Of a stretch of DNA of 64,000 bases, positions 52,611 through 59,265 are shown piece by piece. The notes below the pieces were generated by a model, which saw nothing but the letters and a program-made list of their open reading frames with translations, did no database searches and had not been told where the DNA came from. The DNA is from Kushneria aurantia DSM 21353 (GTDB taxonomy: Bacteria > Pseudomonadota > Gammaproteobacteria > Pseudomonadales > Halomonadaceae), in NCBI RefSeq assembly GCF_000382245.1, contig NZ_KB907864.1, positions 169,698 to 233,697 on the forward strand, in the 5' to 3' direction. Within the stretch, counting starts at the first letter, position 1. Each line of letters opens with the position of its first letter. The position numbers and the translations under genes were made by a program.

Positions 52611-52777
52611 GCGGCGGGCGAAGATCAATGTTTTTTGTAGCGCGTTGTCTTTGGCAACGCTTTGTAACCTTGTCTATGGTGAAAAGCGTCTTCAGGCATA
52701 TTTAAGAGGCGTGGTGGTTTTGCCTTGCTGTGCCGGACATCCGACGAAGCAGATCACATTGCAATGGAGTGCATACC

Positions 52778-53455
52778 ATGAGCGCAGGCGTACAGGCGTC
52801 TTTCGTTATCGGCTGGATGTTAATGCTGGCCGGAGGGGTGGTCTTCTGGGTGATGAGCCGTTCTCTGCCGGCTGCCGAGAAGCGCCACGGCGTGGCGGCG
52901 ATGAGCATCGTGTTTATTGCCTTTGCCAACTACTTTGCCATGGCTCTCGGCCAGGGCCACGTGAATTTCAACGGTGAAACCGTCTTCTTCGCCCGCTACA
53001 CCGACTGGGTACTGACCACGCCTATTCTGCTGGTCAGCCTTGCCATGATGGCGACGCGGGAGCTTGCGCGCATCAGAACGCTGCTCTTTTCGCTGGTGGT
53101 GGCCGACGTTTACATGATCGTGACCGGTCTGGTGGGTAACCTCTCAAGCTCCCCCCACAACTACTACTGGTGGATCATCAGCATGGTCGCCTTCATCGCC
53201 GTGCTGGGCATGATCTGGGGGCCGCTGCGAACCGAGGCCGCCAGGGGCCCGGATCGTGCCGGCTTCGACAAGCTGGCCAAAATGCTTACCATTCTGTGGC
53301 TGATCTATCCGCTGGTGTGGCTGATCGGTACCAGCGGCTTCGGCTGGCTGTCGTATGGCGTCGAGAGCTGGTTCTATCTGATCCTCGATGTGACTGCCAA
53401 GGTTGGCTTCGGCTATGTGGCGTTGACTGCCGCGCGCAAGCTGAAAACCACCTGA
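52778..53455 (+). CDS. Microbial (type 1) rhodopsin, bacteriorhodopsin-like proton pump of the DTG/DTS group
   Basis: The 225-residue protein has seven helices. Lys208 (LDVTAKVGFG) is the retinal Schiff-base lysine and Asp204 the second counterion. Helix C reads ARYTDWVLTTPILLVS: Arg73, Asp76 (proton acceptor), Thr80 and Ser87, so the usual carboxyl donor is Ser. His37 in the loop or start of helix B matches the His that compensates in the described DTG group. Asp110 equals bacteriorhodopsin Asp115 and Glu196 equals Glu204, while the Glu194 position is Ser186. Asn51 stands where proteorhodopsins have their counterion-linked His. Leu84 suggests green absorption. GGAG lies eight bases before the ATG. 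A retinal-forming dioxygenase gene follows in the same direction. Confidence 0.95.
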   Translation: MSAGVQASFVIGWMLMLAGGVVFWVMSRSLPAAEKRHGVAAMSIVFIAFANYFAMALGQGHVNFNGETVFFARYTDWVLTTPILLVSLAMMATRELARIRTLLFSLVVADVYMIVTGLVGNLSSSPHNYYWWIISMVAFIAVLGMIWGPLRTEAARGPDRAGFDKLAKMLTILWLIYPLVWLIGTSGFGWLSYGVESWFYLILDVTAKVGFGYVALTAARKLKTT

Positions 53456-53507
53456 TAGAGCGATCCGGCGGCGGCGTAATGCGCGTCGCCGCCGGGGAGT
53501 GCCCGCG

Positions 53508-54431
53508 ATGAATTCTCTTGTGTCGCTGCACGGTTGGTTGACGCTGCTGATGGGTGCGGCGCTGCTGGTGGCGCTCGGCGGTCAGCAGTGGCATCCCGCC
53601 GGTGCGCTGTCAGTGGCCATACTGGTCGCGGGCGTGGCGCTGCTGGGATTGCCCCACGGCGCCTTCGATCATCTTACCGGCATCAGGCTGATTCGCCACT
53701 GGCTACCCGGTCGGGCAGTGGGAATCTGGCTGGGGCTGTTTCTACTGGTTTATGTGCTGCTTTCGGCGGCTCTGCTGTGGGGCTGGCGGCAGTCGCCGGC
53801 CGCGGCGCTGACGCTGTTTCTGCTGCTGTCGGCGGCTCACTTCGGTACCGACTGGCGCGGTCGTCAGCCGCTCTGGCTGAGACTTTGCTGGGGGGCGTTG
53901 GTCATCGCCGCGCCCTTTGCCTGGCGTCCGGGCGAGGTTGGCCAGGTGGTCCGCGCGCTGGCCGTCGCCGACCCGGCTGCGTTTACGCGCGCCGGAATGT
54001 TCATCTTCACGCTGGTCGGCCTGGTGGTACTGTGCCGGCTGCGCTGGCTGTGGCGTCACGCGCGCGGCACGCTGATGGCGATGGCTATGCTGGTGATCGG
54101 GGCGATAGTGCTCAATCCGCTGATCTACTTCGCCTGTTACTTCTGCTGCTTTCACAGTCCGCTGCATCTGAGCGCCATTCGCCGTGAGTTCGGCCTGACC
54201 AGCCGTGCACGGGCAGTCGGGATGGCGGCGCCGATCGTGATCGTCACCTGGGTGGGAGCCAGTATCGGCTACGCCTGGATGAGCCAGCAGGCGATCGCTT
54301 CGCCGCTTCTCAAGACCACTTTTATCGGCCTTGCCTGCCTGACCGTGCCGCACATGATCGTCGAATGGCTGGGCAGTCGCGATGCTCGCCGTTCGCTTGT
54401 ATCGACACGGCCCTTGCACCGGCAGTCATAG
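53508..54431 (+). CDS. blh: Brp/Blh-family beta-carotene 15,15'-dioxygenase
   Basis: The 307-residue integral membrane protein has eight or so helices and the family's iron-binding histidine motifs: GLPHGAFDH (His50, Asp54, His55), SAAHFG (His111), YFCCFHSPLHL (His216, His220) and PHMIVEW (His282). Blh cleaves beta-carotene to two retinals, the chromophore of the rhodopsin encoded 52 bases upstream. The ATG at 53508 has GGGGAG eight bases before it, preferred over a GTG at 53499. No carotene-synthesis gene lies in the window, so precursor must come from elsewhere. Confidence 0.93.
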   Translation: MNSLVSLHGWLTLLMGAALLVALGGQQWHPAGALSVAILVAGVALLGLPHGAFDHLTGIRLIRHWLPGRAVGIWLGLFLLVYVLLSAALLWGWRQSPAAALTLFLLLSAAHFGTDWRGRQPLWLRLCWGALVIAAPFAWRPGEVGQVVRALAVADPAAFTRAGMFIFTLVGLVVLCRLRWLWRHARGTLMAMAMLVIGAIVLNPLIYFACYFCCFHSPLHLSAIRREFGLTSRARAVGMAAPIVIVTWVGASIGYAWMSQQAIASPLLKTTFIGLACLTVPHMIVEWLGSRDARRSLVSTRPLHRQS

Positions 54432-54471
54432 TGTCTGTCCGGACGTGGTTGGCGATGAACGGTGGCAGGCG

Positions 54472-54493
54472 CGCCATCGGCAAGCCGATGGCG
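54472..54493. promoter_or_regulatory. Perfect 22-bp inverted repeat between blh and the CDF gene
   Basis: CGCCATCGGC (54472-54481) and GCCGATGGCG (54484-54493) are exact inverted copies around AA. With no T-run it is a weak terminator at best; a regulator site or mRNA hairpin closing the rhodopsin unit is possible. Confidence 0.45.
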
Positions 54494-54518
54494 GCACTGA
54501 ACGCTGGCAAGCGTTATC

Positions 54519-55490
54519 ATGGCAGATAGTTTCTACAGCACGGGCATACAGGTAATGGATCACCATCATCACGGCCACGGCCACGGCCACGGCCACGGCC
54601 ACGGCCACGATAACGAAAGGCGGCTCTTGCTGGCGGTCGTACTGACCGGCGGCTTCATGCTCGTTGAGGTCTTCGGCGGGTTGCTTTCCGGTTCGCTGGC
54701 GCTGCTGGCCGATGCCGGCCATATGCTCACCGACAGCGTTTCGCTTTTCATGGCGTGGGGCGCGGCACGGCTATCGCGGCGCCCGCCCGATGCGCTCAGG
54801 ACCTATGGCTATGAGCGCGTTCAGGTGCTGGCGGCCTTTGTCAACGGTCTCGCGCTGCTTTTGATCGTGGCATGGATTCTCTACGAGGCAATCATTCGGC
54901 TAATGTCACCGGTCACGGTGGCCAGCACGACCATGCTGGTCATCGCGGTAGCGGGGCTGGTGGTCAATCTGGGAGTGTTTGCCCTGCTGCATAGCGGCGA
55001 TCGTGGCAATATCAACATGCGCGGTGCGCTGATTCACGTTATGGGCGATCTTCTCGGCTCGGTGGCGGCGATCGTCGCGGCGCTGGTAATCATGGCGACA
55101 GGCTGGATGCCGATCGACCCGCTGTTGTCACTGCTGGTGGCGGCGCTGATCGCCCGCAGCGGTTGGCAGATCACTCGCCAGTCGGCGCACATCCTGCTGG
55201 AGGGTGCTCCGGCGCATATCGACAGCCATCACCTTGAGCAGGCGATTCCCGCAGCGCTTGCCGAGGTCAGCGACGTGCATCATGTCCACGTCTGGTCGCT
55301 GACGCCGGAGCGCTCCGTGGTCACTCTGCACGCTACGCTCTGCGAGGGGGCCGAGCAGGATAGCGCCGTTCTCGCCATCAAGCGCCTGCTGCAGGAGAGG
55401 TTCAGCGTCGATCATGCCACCATTCAGATCGAATGGGGTGAGGAGTGTGTCGACGACAGGGCCTGCCGGCCGGTCTCGCATCACCACTGA
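54519..55490 (+). CDS. Cation diffusion facilitator (ZitB/CzcD-like) metal exporter
   Basis: The 323-residue protein has six membrane helices with the CDF metal site in LLADAGHMLTDSVSLFMAW (HxxxD) and ALIHVMGDLLGSVAAI, and a C-terminal cytoplasmic domain with HHVHVWSLTPERSVVTLHATL. It begins with a His-Gly run encoded by six GGCCAC repeats, and ends in further His residues. It should export Zn2+ or a similar metal with proton exchange. ATG 54519 is used; an internal ATG at 54555 (MDHHHH) is an equal alternative since neither has a strong binding site. Confidence 0.9.
   Translation: MADSFYSTGIQVMDHHHHGHGHGHGHGHGHDNERRLLLAVVLTGGFMLVEVFGGLLSGSLALLADAGHMLTDSVSLFMAWGAARLSRRPPDALRTYGYERVQVLAAFVNGLALLLIVAWILYEAIIRLMSPVTVASTTMLVIAVAGLVVNLGVFALLHSGDRGNINMRGALIHVMGDLLGSVAAIVAALVIMATGWMPIDPLLSLLVAALIARSGWQITRQSAHILLEGAPAHIDSHHLEQAIPAALAEVSDVHHVHVWSLTPERSVVTLHATLCEGAEQDSAVLAIKRLLQERFSVDHATIQIEWGEECVDDRACRPVSHHH
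54573..54608 (+). repeat. (GGCCAC)6 tandem hexanucleotide repeat
   Basis: Six perfect GGCCAC copies encode alternating Gly and His at the N-terminus of the CDF protein. Slippage would change the length in frame. Confidence 0.9.
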
Positions 55491-55518
55491 TGTTCGCCTC
55501 GAGCGCCGGGAGTTTGTC

Positions 55519-55923
55519 ATGTCACAGAGTATCGAAGGGCGAGGGCGACGAACGCCGGCGAAGCTGGTGTGGCTGCTGCTGGTGCTCGCCTGGGGTGCCT
55601 TCATGGTGCCCCGGGTCGGCACTGGCGTGCTGCTGGGTTGGCCGCTCAACCTGGCCGCCTTCTGTCTTGCTATTGTCGTCATCGCTCGCGGGGGGCGTCT
55701 GGTGGGCGGTATTCAGCTGGCGCTGTCGGTTGTGGTATCGCCGCTCGTTTATCTGCTCGGCCTGCTGCTGTTGGGGCTGATCGGCGCTTTCAATACCGAG
55801 GTCGAGGTGGAGTTTCACGCCCTGCCGCCGCCCCGCGAGCAGCAGCCTGCGCCGCCGCCTGCAACCGGCCTGCAGCGCACTTCGCTGGTGGTCATCAGGG
55901 CGCAGCCGCAGGCCAGCTTATAA
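55519..55923 (+). CDS. Small membrane protein of unknown function
   Basis: The 134-residue protein has a short basic N-terminus and three hydrophobic helices (about residues 14-90), then a polar, proline-rich tail (PPPREQQPAPPPATG). I do not recognise a family. The ATG at 55519 follows GGGAGT, 28 bases after the CDF stop, so it may be co-transcribed with the metal exporter. Confidence 0.6.
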   Translation: MSQSIEGRGRRTPAKLVWLLLVLAWGAFMVPRVGTGVLLGWPLNLAAFCLAIVVIARGGRLVGGIQLALSVVVSPLVYLLGLLLLGLIGAFNTEVEVEFHALPPPREQQPAPPPATGLQRTSLVVIRAQPQASL

Positions 55924-56035
55924 GCCTTTTGTCAAAGTCAGTGGCAAGTCGTGTCACGGCGGTGTAAATTTCCCTGCAGGGGTCCGCCGGGCGGGCCATG
56001 TCAAGGTAGAAGGGACGTAAAACGAGGAGACAGGG

Positions 56036-56167
56036 ATGAAAAAGCTCACCATGACACTGCTGGCACTGATGATGGCAGGTTCGGTACTGGCAGGCTGCAA
56101 TACCATGCACGGCGCCGGTGAAGATATCTCCGAAGGCGGCGAGGCGATCCAGAACGCTTCCCAGTAA
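56036..56167 (+). CDS. Entericidin (EcnA/EcnB)-family small lipoprotein
   Basis: The 43-residue peptide has a lipoprotein signal (MKKLTMTLLALMMAGSVLAGC) with lipobox LAGC, followed by NTMHGAGEDISEGGEAIQNASQ, the entericidin pattern. Such peptides are outer-membrane or inner-membrane lipoproteins linked to stress and, in enterics, to a bacteriolytic toxin/antidote pair. Only one copy is present here. An AGGAGACAGGG stretch precedes the ATG and a strong terminator follows. Confidence 0.85.
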   Translation: MKKLTMTLLALMMAGSVLAGCNTMHGAGEDISEGGEAIQNASQ

Positions 56168-56203
56168 GCCGGATTCGTCCGAACCGCACTGTCATCGCAG
56201 CCA

Positions 56204-56238
56204 AAAGGGCCCTGCCGAGCGTATCGGCAGGGCCCTTT
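56204..56238. terminator. Bidirectional rho-independent terminator
   Basis: A 15-bp perfect stem: AAAGGGCCCTGCCGA (56204-56218) and TCGGCAGGGCCCTTT (56224-56238), loop five bases. The A-run on one side and T-run on the other suit both the entericidin gene and the convergent DUF4396 gene. Confidence 0.85.
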
Positions 56239-56259
56239 GCGTTGTTGCCGGCATGAAGA

Positions 56260-56964
56260 TTACATGGCGTGCTTGATGCCGCGCTCGACCAGCACCCGAT
56301 TGGCCGGATAGGCAGTGGCAAAGCCTACCAGCATGGCGATCTGCATCATGAACCAGAACGACGCCGAGCCCGCGTGCAGCTCGCCGCCCAGAAAGAGCGT
56401 GGCGGCGATCAGCATCCAGATATACATGCCGATCTGAAAGGCGATCAGCGACAGGGTGTCGGCCTTGATGGCGTTGATCAGCGCCTCGCGGGGCGAGCCG
56501 CTACCCATCTCGCGAATCGGCAGATACTGAAACAGCACCCCGAAGGCGTAGGCGAATACAAAGGCGAGCAGGAAATGCCCGGCGATAGGCGAGCCGAACA
56601 GGGTAATCCCGAACGCCGTGGCCAACGGTGCGGCGACAAAATCGCCCAGCGTGCAGCCGCCACCGCAGTGCGTGGTGGAGACGAATACGCCCTGCCATTC
56701 GGGCTTGTCGCTGCCGTGGTGGTGTCCGTGGTGGTGTCCGTGGTGGTGTCCGTGATGATGGCCGTGGTGCTGCTGCTCGGCAGGTGCGGCGCGGCCCATA
56801 CGGCAATAGGCCCACCAGCCGATCACCGGCATATAGAGCCCGGTGATTGGCCAGGTGACGTTCATTATCTTCATGTGCTGCGGCCGCTTGCGCACATCGA
56901 AGGCGATGGCTGCGCAGGTTGCGAGACCCAGCAGTATGAAAAACCACGACCAGAAGGTCAGCAT
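56260..56964 (-). CDS. DUF4396-family membrane protein with His-rich loop
   Basis: The 234-residue protein has about six membrane helices and the DUF4396 pattern (VTWPITGLYMPVIGWWAYCRMG, HCGGGCTLGDFVAAP, FQYLPIREMG). A cytoplasmic or periplasmic loop at about residues 65-85 is HHGHHHG repeated, encoded by a 12-bp tandem repeat. The Cys pair in HCGGGC and the histidines suggest metal binding, perhaps copper or zinc, but the family has no proven role. It is convergent with the entericidin gene. Confidence 0.75.
   Translation of the reverse strand: MLTFWSWFFILLGLATCAAIAFDVRKRPQHMKIMNVTWPITGLYMPVIGWWAYCRMGRAAPAEQQHHGHHHGHHHGHHHGHHHGSDKPEWQGVFVSTTHCGGGCTLGDFVAAPLATAFGITLFGSPIAGHFLLAFVFAYAFGVLFQYLPIREMGSGSPREALINAIKADTLSLIAFQIGMYIWMLIAATLFLGGELHAGSASFWFMMQIAMLVGFATAYPANRVLVERGIKHAM
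56714..56749 (-). repeat. 12-bp tandem repeat (three copies) in the DUF4396 gene
   Basis: CCGTGGTGGTGT on the plus strand is repeated three times exactly, with a degenerate fourth copy beyond. On the gene strand each unit encodes four residues of the HHHG run, so copy-number changes stay in frame. Confidence 0.85.
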
Positions 56965-57109
56965 GGCGGCACTCTCCCTCCAAAGCTTAAATGATCCTGA
57001 AGTAATAAAGGTTTAGATCACAAGCAGCGTCGAGGCAAACCGGGGGGCGGGGGCAGGGTCTGAATGGAGGGAAAAGAGAAGAAGATGGCCGGAGCCGGTA
57101 ACATAATAA

Positions 57110-57130
57110 CCGGCCCCATGAAGGGGCCGG
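57110..57130 (-). terminator. Probable terminator after the CsbD-like gene
   Basis: CCGGCCCC (57110-57117) and GGGGCCGG (57123-57130) form an 8-bp GC stem with a 5-base loop, 17 bases after the stop. On the gene strand a T-rich but broken stretch (TTATTATGTT) follows. Confidence 0.6.
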
Positions 57131-57146
57131 AGAAAAAGCGCAGCGC

Positions 57147-57398
57147 TCAGCGGCGGGTCATCAGCGCGCCCAGGATAAAGCCGACGCCAGCGGCGATAGC
57201 CAGCGCGCCTACCGGCTGGCGCACGGTGAACTCACGAGCGCTGTCGACTACCTCGCCGTACTGCGACTGTACCTGGCCGGCGGCGCTGCGCAGCTTGCCT
57301 TCCGTGCGCATGCTCTTGTCGTCTGCAAAGTCGCCGTAAGCCTGCTGGGCCTTGCCAACGACGTTCTGTGCTTCGCCTTCCATACGATGATCGGTCAT
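57147..57398 (-). CDS. CsbD-like / DUF883-type stress protein with C-terminal membrane anchor
   Basis: The 83-residue protein starts MEGEAQNVVGKAQQAYGDFADDKSMRTEGKLRSAAGQVQ, a CsbD-like amphipathic helix repeat, and ends with TVRQPVGALAIAAGVGFILGALMTRR, the single membrane helix of ElaB/YqjD/DUF883 proteins. Such proteins accumulate under stress or in stationary phase and tether ribosomes or are of unknown role. CGGAG precedes the ATG at 57398. Confidence 0.8.
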   Translation of the reverse strand: MTDHRMEGEAQNVVGKAQQAYGDFADDKSMRTEGKLRSAAGQVQSQYGEVVDSAREFTVRQPVGALAIAAGVGFILGALMTRR

Positions 57399-57564
57399 GG
57401 TGCTCCGTCTCCATGAAAAATGAATGGGTACAACCCCATAACTGTATAACATTCCGCACGGCGCGCCAGTGTTATGTTTTGTTGTAGGGCGCTATCCGTT
57501 GTGCCTTTCTGTATGACGAAAAGACAGCTGTCGGCAGGATGAGCCGCGCTGATACCATGGACAT

Positions 57565-59265
57565 ATGAACAGTGCTTCTCCCGCCGCCGAAAGCGCCCTT
57601 GCGATCGCCGATTCGCGGCGCGATCCGCTTTACTACCTCGCCAACTTCGAGACTGTGCTGCGCTGGGTCGGCCAGCGCTATGACGACCTGCTCGATAGTG
57701 ACGAACGCACCTTTATCGATGCCTTCTTTGCCCTGCCGACCGCTTCGCGGGCGCTGCTGGTACGTATGGTGATGCGCAAGGGCGAGTACTTTCGCCGCGC
57801 GGCGCTTGACTACGCCGAGATCGGCGACAGCGGTGCGGCGCTGGCGCCGCTGATCGACGCGGGCCTTGTCGAGGCGGCGCCGCTGCTGGGTATCGAAACG
57901 CTGGCGGCGCTTTTGAAACGCGCCGAACTGGCCGCGCTGTTTGCCGATGTGGTGGCGCCCGGTCTGCGCAAGCGCGAGCTGCAGGCGCGGCTTGCCGAGC
58001 GCTTCGATACGCCGCGCACACCGCCGCATTGGCAGACTGCCGCCGGCCGGGTGCTGCCCGACGAGATCGTGGCGCTGAGCGTGATGCCGCTCTGCGAGCG
58101 GCTGCGGCTGATGTTTTTCGGCAACCTGCGCCAGCACTTCTCCGAGTTCGTGCTCGCCGACCTGGGGCACTACCGCTTCGAGACGGTGCCTTTCACGCCG
58201 GATTCGCGCGCCTTTCGCTGCCGTGCCGATCTCGAGCGCTACGAGCAGCTGCACCGCCTGCGCGAGCGCTTCGATGCCGGAGAGGAGCTGGCGACCCTCA
58301 TCGCCGAGCTGCCGGCACCCTTTACCGACAGCCACTGGCTGGATACGCGCCGCAGCCGGCTTGTGTATGCCATCGCCCGTCACTGCGAGCGCTGCGGCGA
58401 GCTGGCGCGCGCGGCGCAGCTCTACGACGACAGCCGCCATCACGAGGCGCGGGCGCGGCGCGTGCGCTGCCTCGAACGGCTGGAGTGCTTCGAGGCGGCG
58501 CTCGAACTGGCGCAGCAGGGCGAAAGCGAACCCGGCAGCGAGGCCGAGCGTCAGCAGCTGGCGCGGGTCATACCACGCCTGCGCCGCCGCCTGGGGCTGG
58601 CCCGGCTTCCGCCCGCCGCCGCTGCCGAGCCGGTGCGGCTCGATCTGACGCTGCCCCGCGTGGCGTCGGTGGAGCGGGCCCTGTGTGACCATCTCGATAG
58701 CGCCGAGGCGCCGGTGCGCTATGTCGAGAACAGTCTGATCAACGCCCTGTTCGGCCTGCTCTGCTGGGAGGCGATCTTCGCGCCGCTGCCGGGCGCCTTT
58801 TTCCACCCCTTCCAGAGCGGTCCGGCGGACCTGCTGCGAACAGCGTTCCACGCTCGTCGCGAGACGCTTTTCGCACGCTGCCTGGCGCAGCTGGAGAGCG
58901 GCGATTATCGCGCCACCATCTGCCATCACTTCGTCGCCAAACAGGGCCTGCAGAACCCCTTCGTCGCCTGGCCGGTGCTGGATGACGCCCTGCTGGCGCT
59001 GGCCCTCGACTGCCTGCCGCCGGCCCATCTGCGGCTATGGTTCGAGCGGCTGCTCGGCGATATTCGTGCCAACCGCGCCGGCATGCCCGATCTGATCCGT
59101 TTCTACCCGCAGCGGGAGACGGCAGCGCGCTACGAGATGATCGAAGTGAAGGGCCCGGGGGATCGGCTGCAGGACAATCAGCGACGCTGGATCGATTTCT
59201 GTGCTCGCCACGCCATGCCGGTGACGGTGTGCTACGTGCGCTGGGCCGAGAAGGCGAGCCCGTGA
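57565..59265 (+). CDS. fan1: FAN1-type VRR-NUC domain nuclease
   Basis: The 566-residue protein is a bacterial FAN1 homologue. The start (DPLYYLANFETVLRWVGQRYDDLL...FFALPTASRALLVRMVMRKGEYFR) matches the SAP-like region, TPR-type helices fill the middle (about 230-370), and the C-terminal VRR-NUC domain carries GMPDL (Asp509), IEVKGPGDRLQDNQ (Glu527, Lys529, Gln539). FAN1 enzymes cut branched DNA and help repair interstrand crosslinks. The stop overlaps the next gene (GTGA), so the nuclease and helicase are made together. Confidence 0.9.
   Translation: MNSASPAAESALAIADSRRDPLYYLANFETVLRWVGQRYDDLLDSDERTFIDAFFALPTASRALLVRMVMRKGEYFRRAALDYAEIGDSGAALAPLIDAGLVEAAPLLGIETLAALLKRAELAALFADVVAPGLRKRELQARLAERFDTPRTPPHWQTAAGRVLPDEIVALSVMPLCERLRLMFFGNLRQHFSEFVLADLGHYRFETVPFTPDSRAFRCRADLERYEQLHRLRERFDAGEELATLIAELPAPFTDSHWLDTRRSRLVYAIARHCERCGELARAAQLYDDSRHHEARARRVRCLERLECFEAALELAQQGESEPGSEAERQQLARVIPRLRRRLGLARLPPAAAAEPVRLDLTLPRVASVERALCDHLDSAEAPVRYVENSLINALFGLLCWEAIFAPLPGAFFHPFQSGPADLLRTAFHARRETLFARCLAQLESGDYRATICHHFVAKQGLQNPFVAWPVLDDALLALALDCLPPAHLRLWFERLLGDIRANRAGMPDLIRFYPQRETAARYEMIEVKGPGDRLQDNQRRWIDFCARHAMPVTVCYVRWAEKASP

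Noticed and set aside
54573..54608. Short tandem repeat considered as a CRISPR array
   Set aside because: The repeats are contiguous 6-mers without spacers and are coding (Gly-His). No cas genes are present; the Cas4-like domain at 59262 belongs to a helicase.
57472..59028. Long minus-strand frame (518 codons) opposite fan1
   Set aside because: It has no recognisable motif and mirrors the codon pattern of fan1, which has clear VRR-NUC residues.
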